Assembly: GCF_014204815.1 (NCBI RefSeq)
Contig: NZ_JACHMC010000001.1
Span: 1,240,001 to 1,304,000, forward strand
Direction of reading: 5' to 3'
Source of the DNA: Micrococcus flavus
GTDB lineage: Bacteria; Actinomycetota; Actinomycetes; Actinomycetales; Micrococcaceae
Length of the DNA: 64,000 nucleotides
Part shown: piece after piece, positions 45,963 through 53,889 of the stretch
Numbering within the stretch: the first letter of the stretch is position 1
How the letters are laid out: each line of letters starts with the position of its first letter
Translations under genes and position numbers: made by a program
The notes under the pieces: generated by a model
The model's database searches: none
Seen by the model: only the letters and a program-made list of their open reading frames with translations
Told to the model about the DNA's origin: nothing

Positions 45963-46709
45963 TCAGGCCTCCTGGCGGTCGAACCGGCTGGTGAAGATGC
46001 TGAACGCAACGATGGCGACGATGGCCAGTCCGGCGATGCTGAGGTACGACGGTGTGATGGCGACCAGCTCGGCGTCGTCGTAGCCGGTGACGGCCGCGAG
46101 CGTGTAGTACCCCCACGGGGTCAGGTGTACGAACCAGGCGGGCATGCTGCTGGCGATGAGGCCGAGCACGGTTCCGAGCAGGCCGATCCCGATGCCGACC
46201 AGCTGGTTCTCGACACGGGCGGCGATGATGACAGCGAGGGCGACGAGCACCAGGTTGACGATGAGAATCATGACGGTCAGCCCGATCCACCGCCCCGCGG
46301 GCCACGGCGCCTCGATCCCGGTGAGGAACCCCGTCGCGGCGACGAGCACACTGGCGGCCACGGTCGCGACGACGACGAGGACGGCAAGTGCGAGCATCTT
46401 CGCTCGGCACAGTGCGCCCGACGTAGCGCCTGAGACGGAGGACATGAGCCATCCGCCTCCGACGTGCTCGATATCGACAAGCCGGCTGGCCATGATCGCC
46501 AGCAGCAGAGGCGATACCAGTGGTGCGACTCCGCCGAAGGAGTTCAGCAGGGAGTTCCACGCGCCACCGGTTGCCCGGTCGAAGTCGGGGCTGAAGACGC
46601 CGGTGTAGAGCGCGAACCCGGTTGTCACGACCAGCAGGAGGGCGGCGATGAGCCAGACGTGGAGGTGGCGCATCTTCGCGAACTCATTCGTGACGATCTT
46701 CCCGTTCAT
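45963..46709 (-). CDS. Lantibiotic-immunity-type ABC transporter permease (LanE-like)
   Basis: 248-residue membrane protein from ATG at 46707-46709, overlapping the ATPase stop (ATGA). It begins MNGKIVTNEFAKMRHLHVWL, then FGGVAPLVSPLLLAIMASRL and GGGWLMSSVSGATSGALCRA, typical of the EpiE/MutE-like permeases that expel or block lantibiotics at the membrane. Six hydrophobic segments. Intact itself, but its ATPase and sister permease are both damaged. Confidence 0.8.
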   Translation of the reverse strand: MNGKIVTNEFAKMRHLHVWLIAALLLVVTTGFALYTGVFSPDFDRATGGAWNSLLNSFGGVAPLVSPLLLAIMASRLVDIEHVGGGWLMSSVSGATSGALCRAKMLALAVLVVVATVAASVLVAATGFLTGIEAPWPAGRWIGLTVMILIVNLVLVALAVIIAARVENQLVGIGIGLLGTVLGLIASSMPAWFVHLTPWGYYTLAAVTGYDDAELVAITPSYLSIAGLAIVAIVAFSIFTSRFDRQEA

Positions 46710-47513
46710 AGTCCGCCGCCTGCGGTGAGGGTCATGAACACGTCCTCCAGCGACTGTTCATCCCGGCGCACGCCGTGCACGCCGATCCGTGCGCCGACGA
46801 GCGCTACGACCGCCCTGGCCGTGGTCTGGTCGTTGGCGCCGGGCATCCGGATCACGGCTTGGTTCTCCAGCGTGGTGCCGAACTTTCGGGCGAGCACCCT
46901 GTGTGCATGGCCGGGGTCGGTGGAGTCGATGAGCACATCCGGGGTGGCGGCAGAGAAGAGCTTCTGGCGGGTGCCTTGGAAGATCATGCGGCCCTGGCTG
47001 AGGATGCCGAGTACGGTCGCGGTCTTATCCACCTCGCCGAGCAGGTGCGAGGACATTATGACGGTGACGCCGCCGTCGGCGAGGCGCTTCAGCAGTACGC
47101 GTATCTCCTCGATCCCTGCAGGGTCCAGGCCGTTCGTCGGCTCGTCCAGGATCAAGAGCTTGGGCTGTCGGGCCAGGGCCATCGCGATCCCTAGACGCTA
47201 CTTCATCCCGAGAGAGAACTCCCGGACCTTCTTGTCCATCTGGTTCTGCATCCGCACCATCTGCACCGCCGTCTCCACCTGCTGATCGTTCAGGCCCAGG
47301 AGTCGCTGCACGATGCGCACGTTCTCCCGACCCGTCAGGTGCGCGTATCCCGGCGGTGACTCGATCAGTGACCCGATCTGCCCGAGGAGCTGACGCCTCG
47401 TGGCGCGGGTCATTTCCTGCCCGAGGACCTCGGCATGCCCGGAGGTGGGACGGATGAGGGAGAGCAGCATCTTCATCGTGGTGGACTTGCCCGACCCGTT
47501 GGGGCCGAGGAAC
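46706..47513 (-). pseudogene. Lantibiotic-immunity ABC ATPase (LanF-like), truncated and with nonsense codon
   Basis: The frame opens only at ALQFLGPNGSGKSTTMK (Walker A), because the N-terminal ~30 residues are cut off by an IS end at 47514. The signature region reads REFSLGMK, then TAG (47198-47200) where relatives have Gln (GMKQRLGIA). The rest continues in frame with KLLILDEPTNGLDPAG (Walker B) and SSHLLGEV. The C-terminal fragment could restart at ATG in IAMALARQPK but would lack the nucleotide-binding P-loop. Confidence 0.85.
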
Positions 47514-47793
47514 TGAAGCGCCCTAGGTTTCGTTCCGATCCAACTGAAGGAGAATCGGAACATGCCCAAGAAGTACAGCCCTTCAGCTGCGTGAACGCGC
47601 CGTGCGGATGGTCCTCGAGCGCCAAGCCACCCAGGGAGGGCCTCGCTCACACTCGATCCGGGCCATCGCCCCGCAAGTGGGCGTTGGCGAGGAGACCCTG
47701 CGGATGTGGTGCAACCGCCACGGCCACCAGGCAGCACCAGTGCCTGCCGGCGAGAGCATGCAGGAGGAAAACAAGCACCTCAAGCGTGAGCTC
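47514..47793 (+). mobile_element. IS3-family element fragment with broken orfA
   Basis: TGAAGCGCCCTAGGTTTCG at 47514 looks like an IS3-family terminal repeat. AAGGAG and ATG (47562) open MPKKYSP; one extra T at 47582-47583 shifts the frame, after which QLRERAVRMVLERQATQ, VGVGEETLRMWCNRHG and EENKHLKREL match OrfA (helix-turn-helix, then leucine-zipper start). orfB and the right end are missing. The element cut the LanF-like gene. Confidence 0.8.
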
Positions 47794-48120
47794 GCCGACG
47801 CCATCGACCTACCGACCCTGAAGCGGCACCAAGACCGCATCCGGGCGGGCCTGGCCGACGTGAACCAGCGCCTTGCCGAGCACGACGAGCACCACACCGG
47901 AGGGCGGGCGTTCCTGCACGACTCGCTGCGGTTGCTCACTGATGCGCACCGCGCGTACGCGCGATCGGGAGATGCCGACCGGCGGCTGGCGAACCAGGCG
48001 TTCTACACCCGCCTCGACATCACCGACGACGAACAACTCCGCCCCAGGCTCGCCGAACCCTTCGCGACCATCGTCCGCGAAAGCACCGGCACCAACGATG
48101 ACGACGCGGACGCAGAGCAT
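47794..48120 (+). pseudogene. C-terminal fragment of a large serine recombinase/integrase
   Basis: DLPTLKRHQDRIRAGLADVN, RLLTDAHRAYARSGDADRRL and ANQAFYTRLDITDDEQLRP are the coiled-coil and tail typical of large serine integrases, fused by deletion to the IS3 OrfA fragment. The catalytic and zinc-ribbon domains are gone. It lies beside the right tRNA repeat, where an integrase gene is expected. Confidence 0.65.
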
Positions 48121-48140
48121 GAGTGCGAGGGCAGAAACGA

Positions 48141-48186
48141 CTTACGGGAACACCCCACATCTTTCGATGTCGCGTGTTCCCGTAAG
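48141..48186. repeat. Long interrupted palindrome beside the right tRNA
   Basis: Outer arms CTTACGGGAACAC (48141-48153) and GTGTTCCCGTAAG (48174-48186) enclose ACATC/GATGT. It starts 10 bases downstream of the tRNA on the minus strand, so it may act as that gene's terminator; a recombination site is the alternative. Confidence 0.6.
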
Positions 48187-48195
48187 ACAACTTGG

Positions 48196-48272
48196 GTGGA
48201 GGTAAGGGGATTCGAACCCCTGACCTTCTGCATGCCATGCAGACGCGCTACCAACTGCGCCATACCCCCGAG
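48196..48272. repeat. Right 77-bp direct repeat (tRNA-Ala), candidate attachment site
   Basis: Identical to 41559-41635, same orientation. Confidence 0.7.
48197..48269 (-). tRNA. tRNA-Ala(GGC), right copy
   Basis: Base-for-base the same 73-nucleotide tRNA as the left copy. A good promoter lies upstream: TATACT at 48328-48333 and TGGACG at 48351-48356, spacing 17. It stands beside the conserved rsfS block and may be the original copy. Confidence 0.95.
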
Positions 48273-48327
48273 TGCGGGTGCCGCCGTCTGACTCGGATGT
48301 CTCCGAATGCGTTCAGGCAACTCGACA

Positions 48328-48356
48328 AGTATAGACCACGGCGCACCCGTCGTCCA
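48328..48356 (-). promoter_or_regulatory. Promoter of the right tRNA-Ala gene
   Basis: -10 TATACT and -35 TGGACG on the minus strand with a 17-base spacer, about 60 bases before the tRNA. Confidence 0.5.
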
Positions 48357-48388
48357 CTCCAGTGCCCGGTCCGCTGGGAGCGACCCGC

Positions 48389-49069
48389 TCAGATGCCGTA
48401 GCCGACCAGGCTCCAGCGGCCGGGGCCACCCGAGCCCCCCGCCCGCGTGAAGGCCCCCTCGAGGACGGCGGCGCGGGCGTTGTCGATGCGCGGGATCGCG
48501 GCGAACTCAGGACCCTCCCGGCCGAGGGCGAGCCCCACGGCGGCGCGGATGACGGCCCCGTGGGCGACCACGAGCAGCGTGCGCGGCCCGTCGTCCCCGG
48601 GGGCGTCGAGGTCGGACGCGGGCCACCCCGCCTCCGCGGCGTGTCTGGCCGCGGCCGCCAGGACGCGCTGCCCTCCCACCCGGAGCACCTCACCCCCGAC
48701 CGGACCGGCGTCGAGATCCGGCACGGTGCGCCATGCGTGATGCTCCCGGGGCCACCGCTGCGCGATCGTGGCCATCTCCAGGCCCTCCCAGGCACCGCCG
48801 CCGAGCTCCCGCAGCTCGGGGTCCACGGTCAGGTCCGCGGCGCCCACCGAGTCCTCCAGGACGATCTCGGCGGTCCGGCGCGCGCGCACCAGGGGCGAGG
48901 TGACGGCCCTCAGGGCGCAGGCCTGCTGGAGGAGGTCACCGACCGGACCGGCGGCCGCCGCGCGCGCCTGCCGCTCACCGGTGCGGTTCAGCTCCACGTC
49001 CGAGCCGCCCTGGTAGCGGTCCAGGGCGTTCCACTCGGTCTGCCCGTGCCGCAGCAGGATCAGCCGCAC
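48389..49069 (-). CDS. Histidine phosphatase family protein (phosphoglycerate mutase-like)
   Basis: 226 residues from GTG at 49067-49069. The catalytic motif is LLRHGQTEWN (His8), followed by LTERG-like LNRTGERQA, TSPLVRARRTAEI, RELGGGAWEG and the second His in VVAHGAVIRA. The substrate is unknown. Gene order directly after rsfS (5-base gap) is common in actinobacteria. Confidence 0.9.
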   Translation of the reverse strand: MRLILLRHGQTEWNALDRYQGGSDVELNRTGERQARAAAAGPVGDLLQQACALRAVTSPLVRARRTAEIVLEDSVGAADLTVDPELRELGGGAWEGLEMATIAQRWPREHHAWRTVPDLDAGPVGGEVLRVGGQRVLAAAARHAAEAGWPASDLDAPGDDGPRTLLVVAHGAVIRAAVGLALGREGPEFAAIPRIDNARAAVLEGAFTRAGGSGGPGRWSLVGYGI

Positions 49070-49074
49070 GGGGT

Positions 49075-49497
49075 TCAGGAGCGCGGGGCGCCGGCCGCCT
49101 CGGCGTCGGCGTCGGTGTCCGGTCGGACGGCGTCGTCGGGCAGGCCCAGGTCGATCTGGGGGCTGTCCTTCCAGAGGCGGTCCAGCGCGTAGAACTCGCG
49201 GTCCTCCCGGTGCTGGACGTGCACCACGAAGTGGCCGTAGTCGAGGAGCACCCAGTGACCGTCCGACCGGCCCTCACGACGCAGCGGCTTGATCTGCTCC
49301 GCCACGAGGAGGCGCTCCTCGATCCCGTCCACGATGGCGTTGACCTGGCGCTCGGAGGCGCCGGAGGCGATCAGGAACGCGTCGGTCAGGCCGAGGCGCT
49401 CGGCCACGTCCACGGCGACGACGTGCGTGGCCACCTTCTCGACGGCCGCGGCGGCGGCCACCTTGAGGGCGTCCAGGGTGGTCTGGGGAACGGTCAC
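49075..49497 (-). CDS. rsfS: Ribosome silencing factor RsfS
   Basis: 140 residues from GTG at 49495-49497 after AGGAGCACC. RsfS binds L14 of the large subunit and blocks subunit joining in stationary phase. Motifs: LGLTDAFLIASGASERQVNAI, GHWVLLDYGHFVVHVQHREDR and FYALDRLWKD. The C-terminal ~20 residues are a variable acidic tail. Confidence 0.95.
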   Translation of the reverse strand: MTVPQTTLDALKVAAAAAVEKVATHVVAVDVAERLGLTDAFLIASGASERQVNAIVDGIEERLLVAEQIKPLRREGRSDGHWVLLDYGHFVVHVQHREDREFYALDRLWKDSPQIDLGLPDDAVRPDTDADAEAAGAPRS

Positions 49498-49527
49498 GGT
49501 GCTCCTAAGGGTGGGGGTGTGCGGAGA

Positions 49528-50220
49528 TCAGGTGAGGGCGGCCACGAGGACGGCCACGAGCAGGGCCAGGAGCACGAGAGCCCCCAGCAGGAGAAGGGCG
49601 CGGTTCCGTGAACCGGCGCCGGCGGGCTCCCCGTCGCGCGCCGGAGGCGCGGTCACCGGGGCGGCGGGCGCGACGGCGTCCCCCTGAGTCGCGGCGGCAG
49701 GCCGAGGCGACGGGACGAGGGACACGGAGTCGGCGTCGTCCTGCGGGGAGTGCAGACGGGTCCAGGGCGAGAACGCCTCGACCCGGCGGTCGATGCGCGC
49801 CTCCTCCGGGGCGGCCTCCGGCTCGGCCGGGGGTTCGGCGGCCGTGGCGGGCGTGCCGGCGAGGCGGGGGCGATGCCGCCATGTGCGTGCGAGATCGGGG
49901 GTCTCGGCGTCGGCGCCGATGAACACCTGGGCGGAGGACGTCGGCTCGGGCGCTGCGGCCTCGTCACCGATGACGGCACCCGGCGCGGTGGTCTCGGGCA
50001 CGGACCGCGCCCGGTCCACCCTCCCGTCGACGTCGTCGACGCTGGGGCGCTGCCGTGGCGTGGGCGCCGCCGTGCCGGAGCGCAGCCGGGCACGGGCTGC
50101 CGGGCTGATGGGGTCGCGACGGCCGTGCTCCGCCTCGTCCGCGGCGGTCTCCTCCGCCAGGACGGCGCGCAGCAGCTCGTCCTCGCGGTCGGCCCCCTCG
50201 GACCCGTGGGGCGTGGTCAT
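49528..50220 (-). CDS. Membrane-anchored Pro/Ala-rich hypothetical protein
   Basis: 230 residues; ATG at 50218-50220 overlaps the nadD stop (ATGA). A ~205-residue hydrophilic, Ala/Pro/Asp/Arg-rich region is followed by one C-terminal transmembrane segment ([20 protein letters not shown]) ending almost at the terminus, so the bulk should face the cytoplasm. Position between nadD and rsfS is shared with other actinobacteria, where this slot also holds poorly conserved tail-anchored proteins. Function unknown. Confidence 0.7.
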   Translation of the reverse strand: MTTPHGSEGADREDELLRAVLAEETAADEAEHGRRDPISPAARARLRSGTAAPTPRQRPSVDDVDGRVDRARSVPETTAPGAVIGDEAAAPEPTSSAQVFIGADAETPDLARTWRHRPRLAGTPATAAEPPAEPEAAPEEARIDRRVEAFSPWTRLHSPQDDADSVSLVPSPRPAAATQGDAVAPAAPVTAPPARDGEPAGAGSRNRALLLLGALVLLALLVAVLVAALT

Positions 50221-50843
50221 GGCCGGTCTCCCTCGGTGTCGTAGAGGTGGTGCTTGTTGATGTACTGGACGACGCCGTCCGGGACGAGGTACCAGACGGG
50301 CCGCCCGCGGGCCACGCGGTCGCGGCAGTCGGTCGACGAGATGGCCATGGCGGGGATCTCCATGAGCGAGATGTCGTCCTCGAGCCCGAGGTCGGCCAGG
50401 GCGTAGCCGGGGCGGGTGACGCCCACGAAGTGCGCCAGGTCCCACAGCTCCTCGACGTCCTTCCAGGTCAGGATCTGCCCCAGGGCGTCGGCCCCCGTGA
50501 TGAAGAAGAGCTCGGAGTCGGGCCGGCGGGCCCGGATGTCCCGCAGGGTGTCCACGGTGTAGGTGTTGCCCGGGCGGTCGATGTCCACGCGGGACACCGT
50601 GAAGCGGGGGTTGGACGCGGTGGCCACCACCGTCATGAGATAGCGGTGCTCGGCCGGACTCACCTGCTTGTCGGACTTCTGCCAGGGCTGGCCGGTGGGG
50701 ACGAACACGACCTCGTCCAGCTCGAACTCCGCGGCCACCTCGCTGGCGGCCACCAGGTGACCGTGGTGGATCGGGTCGAACGTGCCGCCCATGATCCCGA
50801 GGCGGTGACGGCGGGGCGCGGAGGCGCGAGTGGCGACGGTCAT
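50217..50843 (-). CDS. nadD: Nicotinate-nucleotide adenylyltransferase
   Basis: 208 residues. Adenylates nicotinate mononucleotide in NAD synthesis. Nucleotidyltransferase motifs: [15 protein letters not shown] (HxGH) and [10 protein letters not shown] (ISSTxxR). [12 protein letters not shown] and [12 protein letters not shown] are typical of NadD. An extra ~14-residue N-terminus precedes [10 protein letters not shown]. Confidence 0.94.
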   Translation of the reverse strand: MTVATRASAPRRHRLGIMGGTFDPIHHGHLVAASEVAAEFELDEVVFVPTGQPWQKSDKQVSPAEHRYLMTVVATASNPRFTVSRVDIDRPGNTYTVDTLRDIRARRPDSELFFITGADALGQILTWKDVEELWDLAHFVGVTRPGYALADLGLEDDISLMEIPAMAISSTDCRDRVARGRPVWYLVPDGVVQYINKHHLYDTEGDRP

Positions 50844-50912
50844 GCGGGGACGGGTCGGTCCGTTCCCTCACACGGGGCGCCGGGCGTCCGCCTGGCCACC
50901 CCGCGCGGGGGA

Positions 50913-51155
50913 TCAGTGCCCGGCGCTGTGGGAGCCGGTGCCGTGGGACCCGCTGCGGGCGGTGCCGTGGTGCTGGACGGCCGTGGTGGGCGCCGGGTGG
51001 CGCAGGCCCACGGAGCGCATGGACAGCACGGCGAGCAGGGCTGCCATCAGGAGGACGAAGGTGATGACGCCGTACCAGATGGGGTCCATCGGCATCTCGT
51101 TGACGATGTGGTGGCCGCCCTCGGCCGCGGCCAGGATCAGGGAGGTGTTCAGCAT
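50913..51155 (-). CDS. Conserved small single-pass membrane protein
   Basis: 80 residues; ATG at 51153-51155 after GGAGCACC. After a short N-terminus (EGGHHIVNEMPMDPIWYGVI) comes one membrane helix and a His/Ser/Gly-rich tail. Small proteins of this shape occupy the proA-nadD gap in many Micrococcales. No function known. Confidence 0.75.
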   Translation of the reverse strand: MLNTSLILAAAEGGHHIVNEMPMDPIWYGVITFVLLMAALLAVLSMRSVGLRHPAPTTAVQHHGTARSGSHGTGSHSAGH

Positions 51156-51182
51156 GGGGTGCTCCTCGGTGCGTGGGTGCGG

Positions 51183-51204
51183 GGGCCGGGCGCGGTCCCG
51201 GCCC
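51183..51204 (-). terminator. Weak hairpin after proA
   Basis: 8-bp GC stem with a 6-base loop (51183-51190 with 51197-51204) between proA and the small membrane-protein gene. Confidence 0.35.
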
Positions 51205-51234
51205 GGGTGGACTCGGGGTCGAGTCTAGCGGGCG

Positions 51235-52563
51235 TCAGCGCCGGACCTGGCCCGTGCCGCGCAGGACCCATTTGGTGGTGGTGAGCTCGTCGAGCCCCAT
51301 GGGACCGCGGGCGTGCATGCGCTGCGTGGAGATCCCCACCTCCGCGCCCAGGCCGAGCTGGCCGCCGTCGGTGAAGCGGGTGGAGGCGTTGACGATCACC
51401 GCGGCGGCGTCCACCTCGGTGACGAACCGGTCCGCGCTCCCCAGGTCGTTGGTCACGATGGCCTCGGTGTGGCCGGTGGACCAGCGGCGGATGTGCTCCA
51501 TGGCCTCGTCGATCGACGAGACCGTCCGCACCGCCATCTCCAGGTCCAGGTACTCCCGGCCCCAGTCCTCCTCGGTGGCGTCCACGGGATCACGGGGGTC
51601 GGGGCCGCGATCGTGCTCCGGCGGCAGCAGCGCGCGGGCCCCGGCGTCGAGGTGCAGCAGCACGCCGGCGCGCAGGAGCGCGCGGAGGACCTCCCGGCCC
51701 GCCTCCGCGGCATCCTCATGGATCAGGAGCGTCTCCGCGGCGTTGCACACGGACGTGCGGTGCGTCTTCGCGTTGACGGCGACGTCCACGGCCATCTCGA
51801 CGGGCGCCGTCGCGTCGAGGTACAGGTGCACGTTGCCCTCACCCGTCTCGATCACCGGCACGCGGGCCTCGCGGACCACGCGCTGGATGAGCTCGCGCCC
51901 GCCCCGGGGCACCAGGACGTCCACGGACCCGCGGGTGGCCATCAACGCGGCGACGCCGGGCCGTCCCAGGTCGTCGATCCCCTGGATGAGGTTCGGGTCG
52001 AAGCCCTGGCCCCGGACGGCCTCGCGCAGGACCTGGATCAGGACGGTGTTGGTGCGCTCGGCCGCGGAGCCGCCGCGCAGGATGACCGCGTTGCCGGACT
52101 TCAGCGCGATGCCGGCGATGTCCACCGTGACGTTGGGACGCGCCTCGTAGACCGCTCCGACCACGCCCAGCGGCACGCGCACCTGCGTCATGTGGATGCC
52201 GTTGGGCAGGTCGCCGCCGCGCACCACCGAGCCGACCGGGTCCGGCAGTCCCGCGAGGGACTCCAGCGCCAGCGCCAGCGCCTCGAGACGGTCCTCGTCC
52301 AGCCGCAGCCGGTCCAGCAGGGCGCCCGAGGTGCCCGCCTCGTCCCCACGGACCATGTCCTCGCGGTTCGCCTCGAGCACGGAGACGGAGGCGGCGCGGA
52401 CGGCGTCGGCCATCGCGCCCAGGGTGGCGTCCTTGCGGTCGCGACCGGCCCGGGCCAGCTCGGGGGCGGCCGCGCGCGCCCACGCCGAGCGCTCGAGGAT
52501 CTGGTCCACGATCTCCTGGGAGGGGGCGTCCTCGTGTGCGGTGTCCGTGCTCTCGCTGCTCAT
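51235..52563 (-). CDS. proA: Glutamate-5-semialdehyde dehydrogenase (gamma-glutamyl phosphate reductase)
   Basis: 442 residues from ATG at 52561-52563; an in-frame GTG three codons earlier is also possible. Reduces gamma-glutamyl phosphate in proline synthesis. The catalytic Cys lies in HRTSVCNAAETLLIH. VPLGVVGAVYEARPNVTVDI, NAVILRGGSAAERTN and VPRGGRELI are family marks. It follows proB after 33 bases. Confidence 0.94.
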   Translation of the reverse strand: MSSESTDTAHEDAPSQEIVDQILERSAWARAAAPELARAGRDRKDATLGAMADAVRAASVSVLEANREDMVRGDEAGTSGALLDRLRLDEDRLEALALALESLAGLPDPVGSVVRGGDLPNGIHMTQVRVPLGVVGAVYEARPNVTVDIAGIALKSGNAVILRGGSAAERTNTVLIQVLREAVRGQGFDPNLIQGIDDLGRPGVAALMATRGSVDVLVPRGGRELIQRVVREARVPVIETGEGNVHLYLDATAPVEMAVDVAVNAKTHRTSVCNAAETLLIHEDAAEAGREVLRALLRAGVLLHLDAGARALLPPEHDRGPDPRDPVDATEEDWGREYLDLEMAVRTVSSIDEAMEHIRRWSTGHTEAIVTNDLGSADRFVTEVDAAAVIVNASTRFTDGGQLGLGAEVGISTQRMHARGPMGLDELTTTKWVLRGTGQVRR

Positions 52564-52596
52564 GCCCGTCACTCTAGCGAGGCCGCGGGAGGGGCG

Positions 52597-53799
52597 TCAG
52601 AGGAAGGCGGAGTGGGTCGGGGCCAGGCGCACCCAGTCGTCCGCGTGGACCACCACGCCGTCGTACCCCTCGCCCAGGTCGGCCTTCAGCTCGGAGGTCG
52701 TGCGTCCGAGCATGACGGGCAGCTGGGAGGAGGAGTAGGCGGCCAGCCCGCGCGCCAGCACCCGCCCGGAGGCGTCGGCGATCTCCACGACGTCGCCCGC
52801 CGTGAAGTCGCCGACGGCGCCGGTGATGCCCGCGGCCAGCAGCGAGCGGCCCCGGTCGATGGCCCCGGCCACGGCGCCGTCGTCGATGGTGAGGCGGCCC
52901 CGCACCCGGGCCGTCAGCCCCAGCCACGCCGCACGCGCCGAGCGGCGGCGGCCGGCGGCGGAGAACCACGTGCCCACGTCCTCCCCGGCGAAGGCGTCGG
53001 CCGCCCGGCCGGCGGAGGTGAGCAGGGTGGGGATGCCCGTGGTGGCCGCGATCCCGGCGGCGTCCACCTTGGTCACCATGCCGCCCGTGCCCACGCCCGC
53101 GGAGCCGGGGGTGCGCACGTCCACCCCGGCCAGGTCCTCGTCCGAGGAGACGGTGCGGATCCGTCGGGAGTCCGGCAGGGAGGGGTGTCCGGTGTACAGC
53201 GCGTCCACGTCGGAGAGGAGGACCAGCAGGTCGGCCTTGACCAGGTTCGCTGTGAGGGCGGCGAGGCGGTCGTTGTCCCCGAAGCGGATCTCGCGCGTCG
53301 CCACGGCGTCGTTCTCGTTGACGATCGGCATGACGTCCAGCGTCAGGAGCCGCGCGAGGGCGCGGTGGGCGTTGATGTACTGGCCCCGCCGCATCAGCTC
53401 CTCGGCCGTGAGGAGCACCTGGGCGACCGTCGTGTCGTAGCGGGCGAACGACTGCGAGTAGTACGAGATGAGCCGGTTCTGACCCACGGCCGCGGAGGCC
53501 TGCTGTGTGGCCGTGTCCTTCGGCCGGCGGCTCAGGCCCAGGGCGGGGAACCCCGCGGCGATCGCGCCCGAGGACACCAGGACCACCTGGGTCCCCCGGG
53601 ACCGCAGGCCCGCCACGAGGTCGACGAGGGCGTCGATCTCCTCCGTCCGGAGCCCGTGGGGGCCGGTCAGGGAGGAGGATCCGATCTTGATCACCACGCG
53701 CCGGGCGTCGGTCAGGTCCTCGCGGCCGACCACGGGGTTGGCGCGCGGGTCCCCGGCGGCCCCGGAGTAGCGGAAGACGGTGGTGCGGCGCTCGGCCAT
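52597..53799 (-). CDS. proB: Glutamate 5-kinase
   Basis: 400 residues. Amino-acid-kinase domain (about 33-280): VVIKIGSSSLTG, LVSSGAIAAGFPALG, NENDAVATREIRFGDNDRLA, GTGGMVTKVDAA; then a C-terminal PUA domain (about 300-390). It phosphorylates glutamate and is normally inhibited by proline. An N-terminal extension of ~30 residues is present. Located between obgE and proA as in most actinobacteria. Confidence 0.95.
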   Translation of the reverse strand: MAERRTTVFRYSGAAGDPRANPVVGREDLTDARRVVIKIGSSSLTGPHGLRTEEIDALVDLVAGLRSRGTQVVLVSSGAIAAGFPALGLSRRPKDTATQQASAAVGQNRLISYYSQSFARYDTTVAQVLLTAEELMRRGQYINAHRALARLLTLDVMPIVNENDAVATREIRFGDNDRLAALTANLVKADLLVLLSDVDALYTGHPSLPDSRRIRTVSSDEDLAGVDVRTPGSAGVGTGGMVTKVDAAGIAATTGIPTLLTSAGRAADAFAGEDVGTWFSAAGRRRSARAAWLGLTARVRGRLTIDDGAVAGAIDRGRSLLAAGITGAVGDFTAGDVVEIADASGRVLARGLAAYSSSQLPVMLGRTTSELKADLGEGYDGVVVHADDWVRLAPTHSAFL

Positions 53800-53889
53800 G
53801 GCGGGGCCTCCTCGTCGGCGACGGGTCAGTGCCGGACGGCGGGGCGTCCGGCCGGTGCGACGGCGGTGCCCTCCGTCGGCCCGGTGGGG

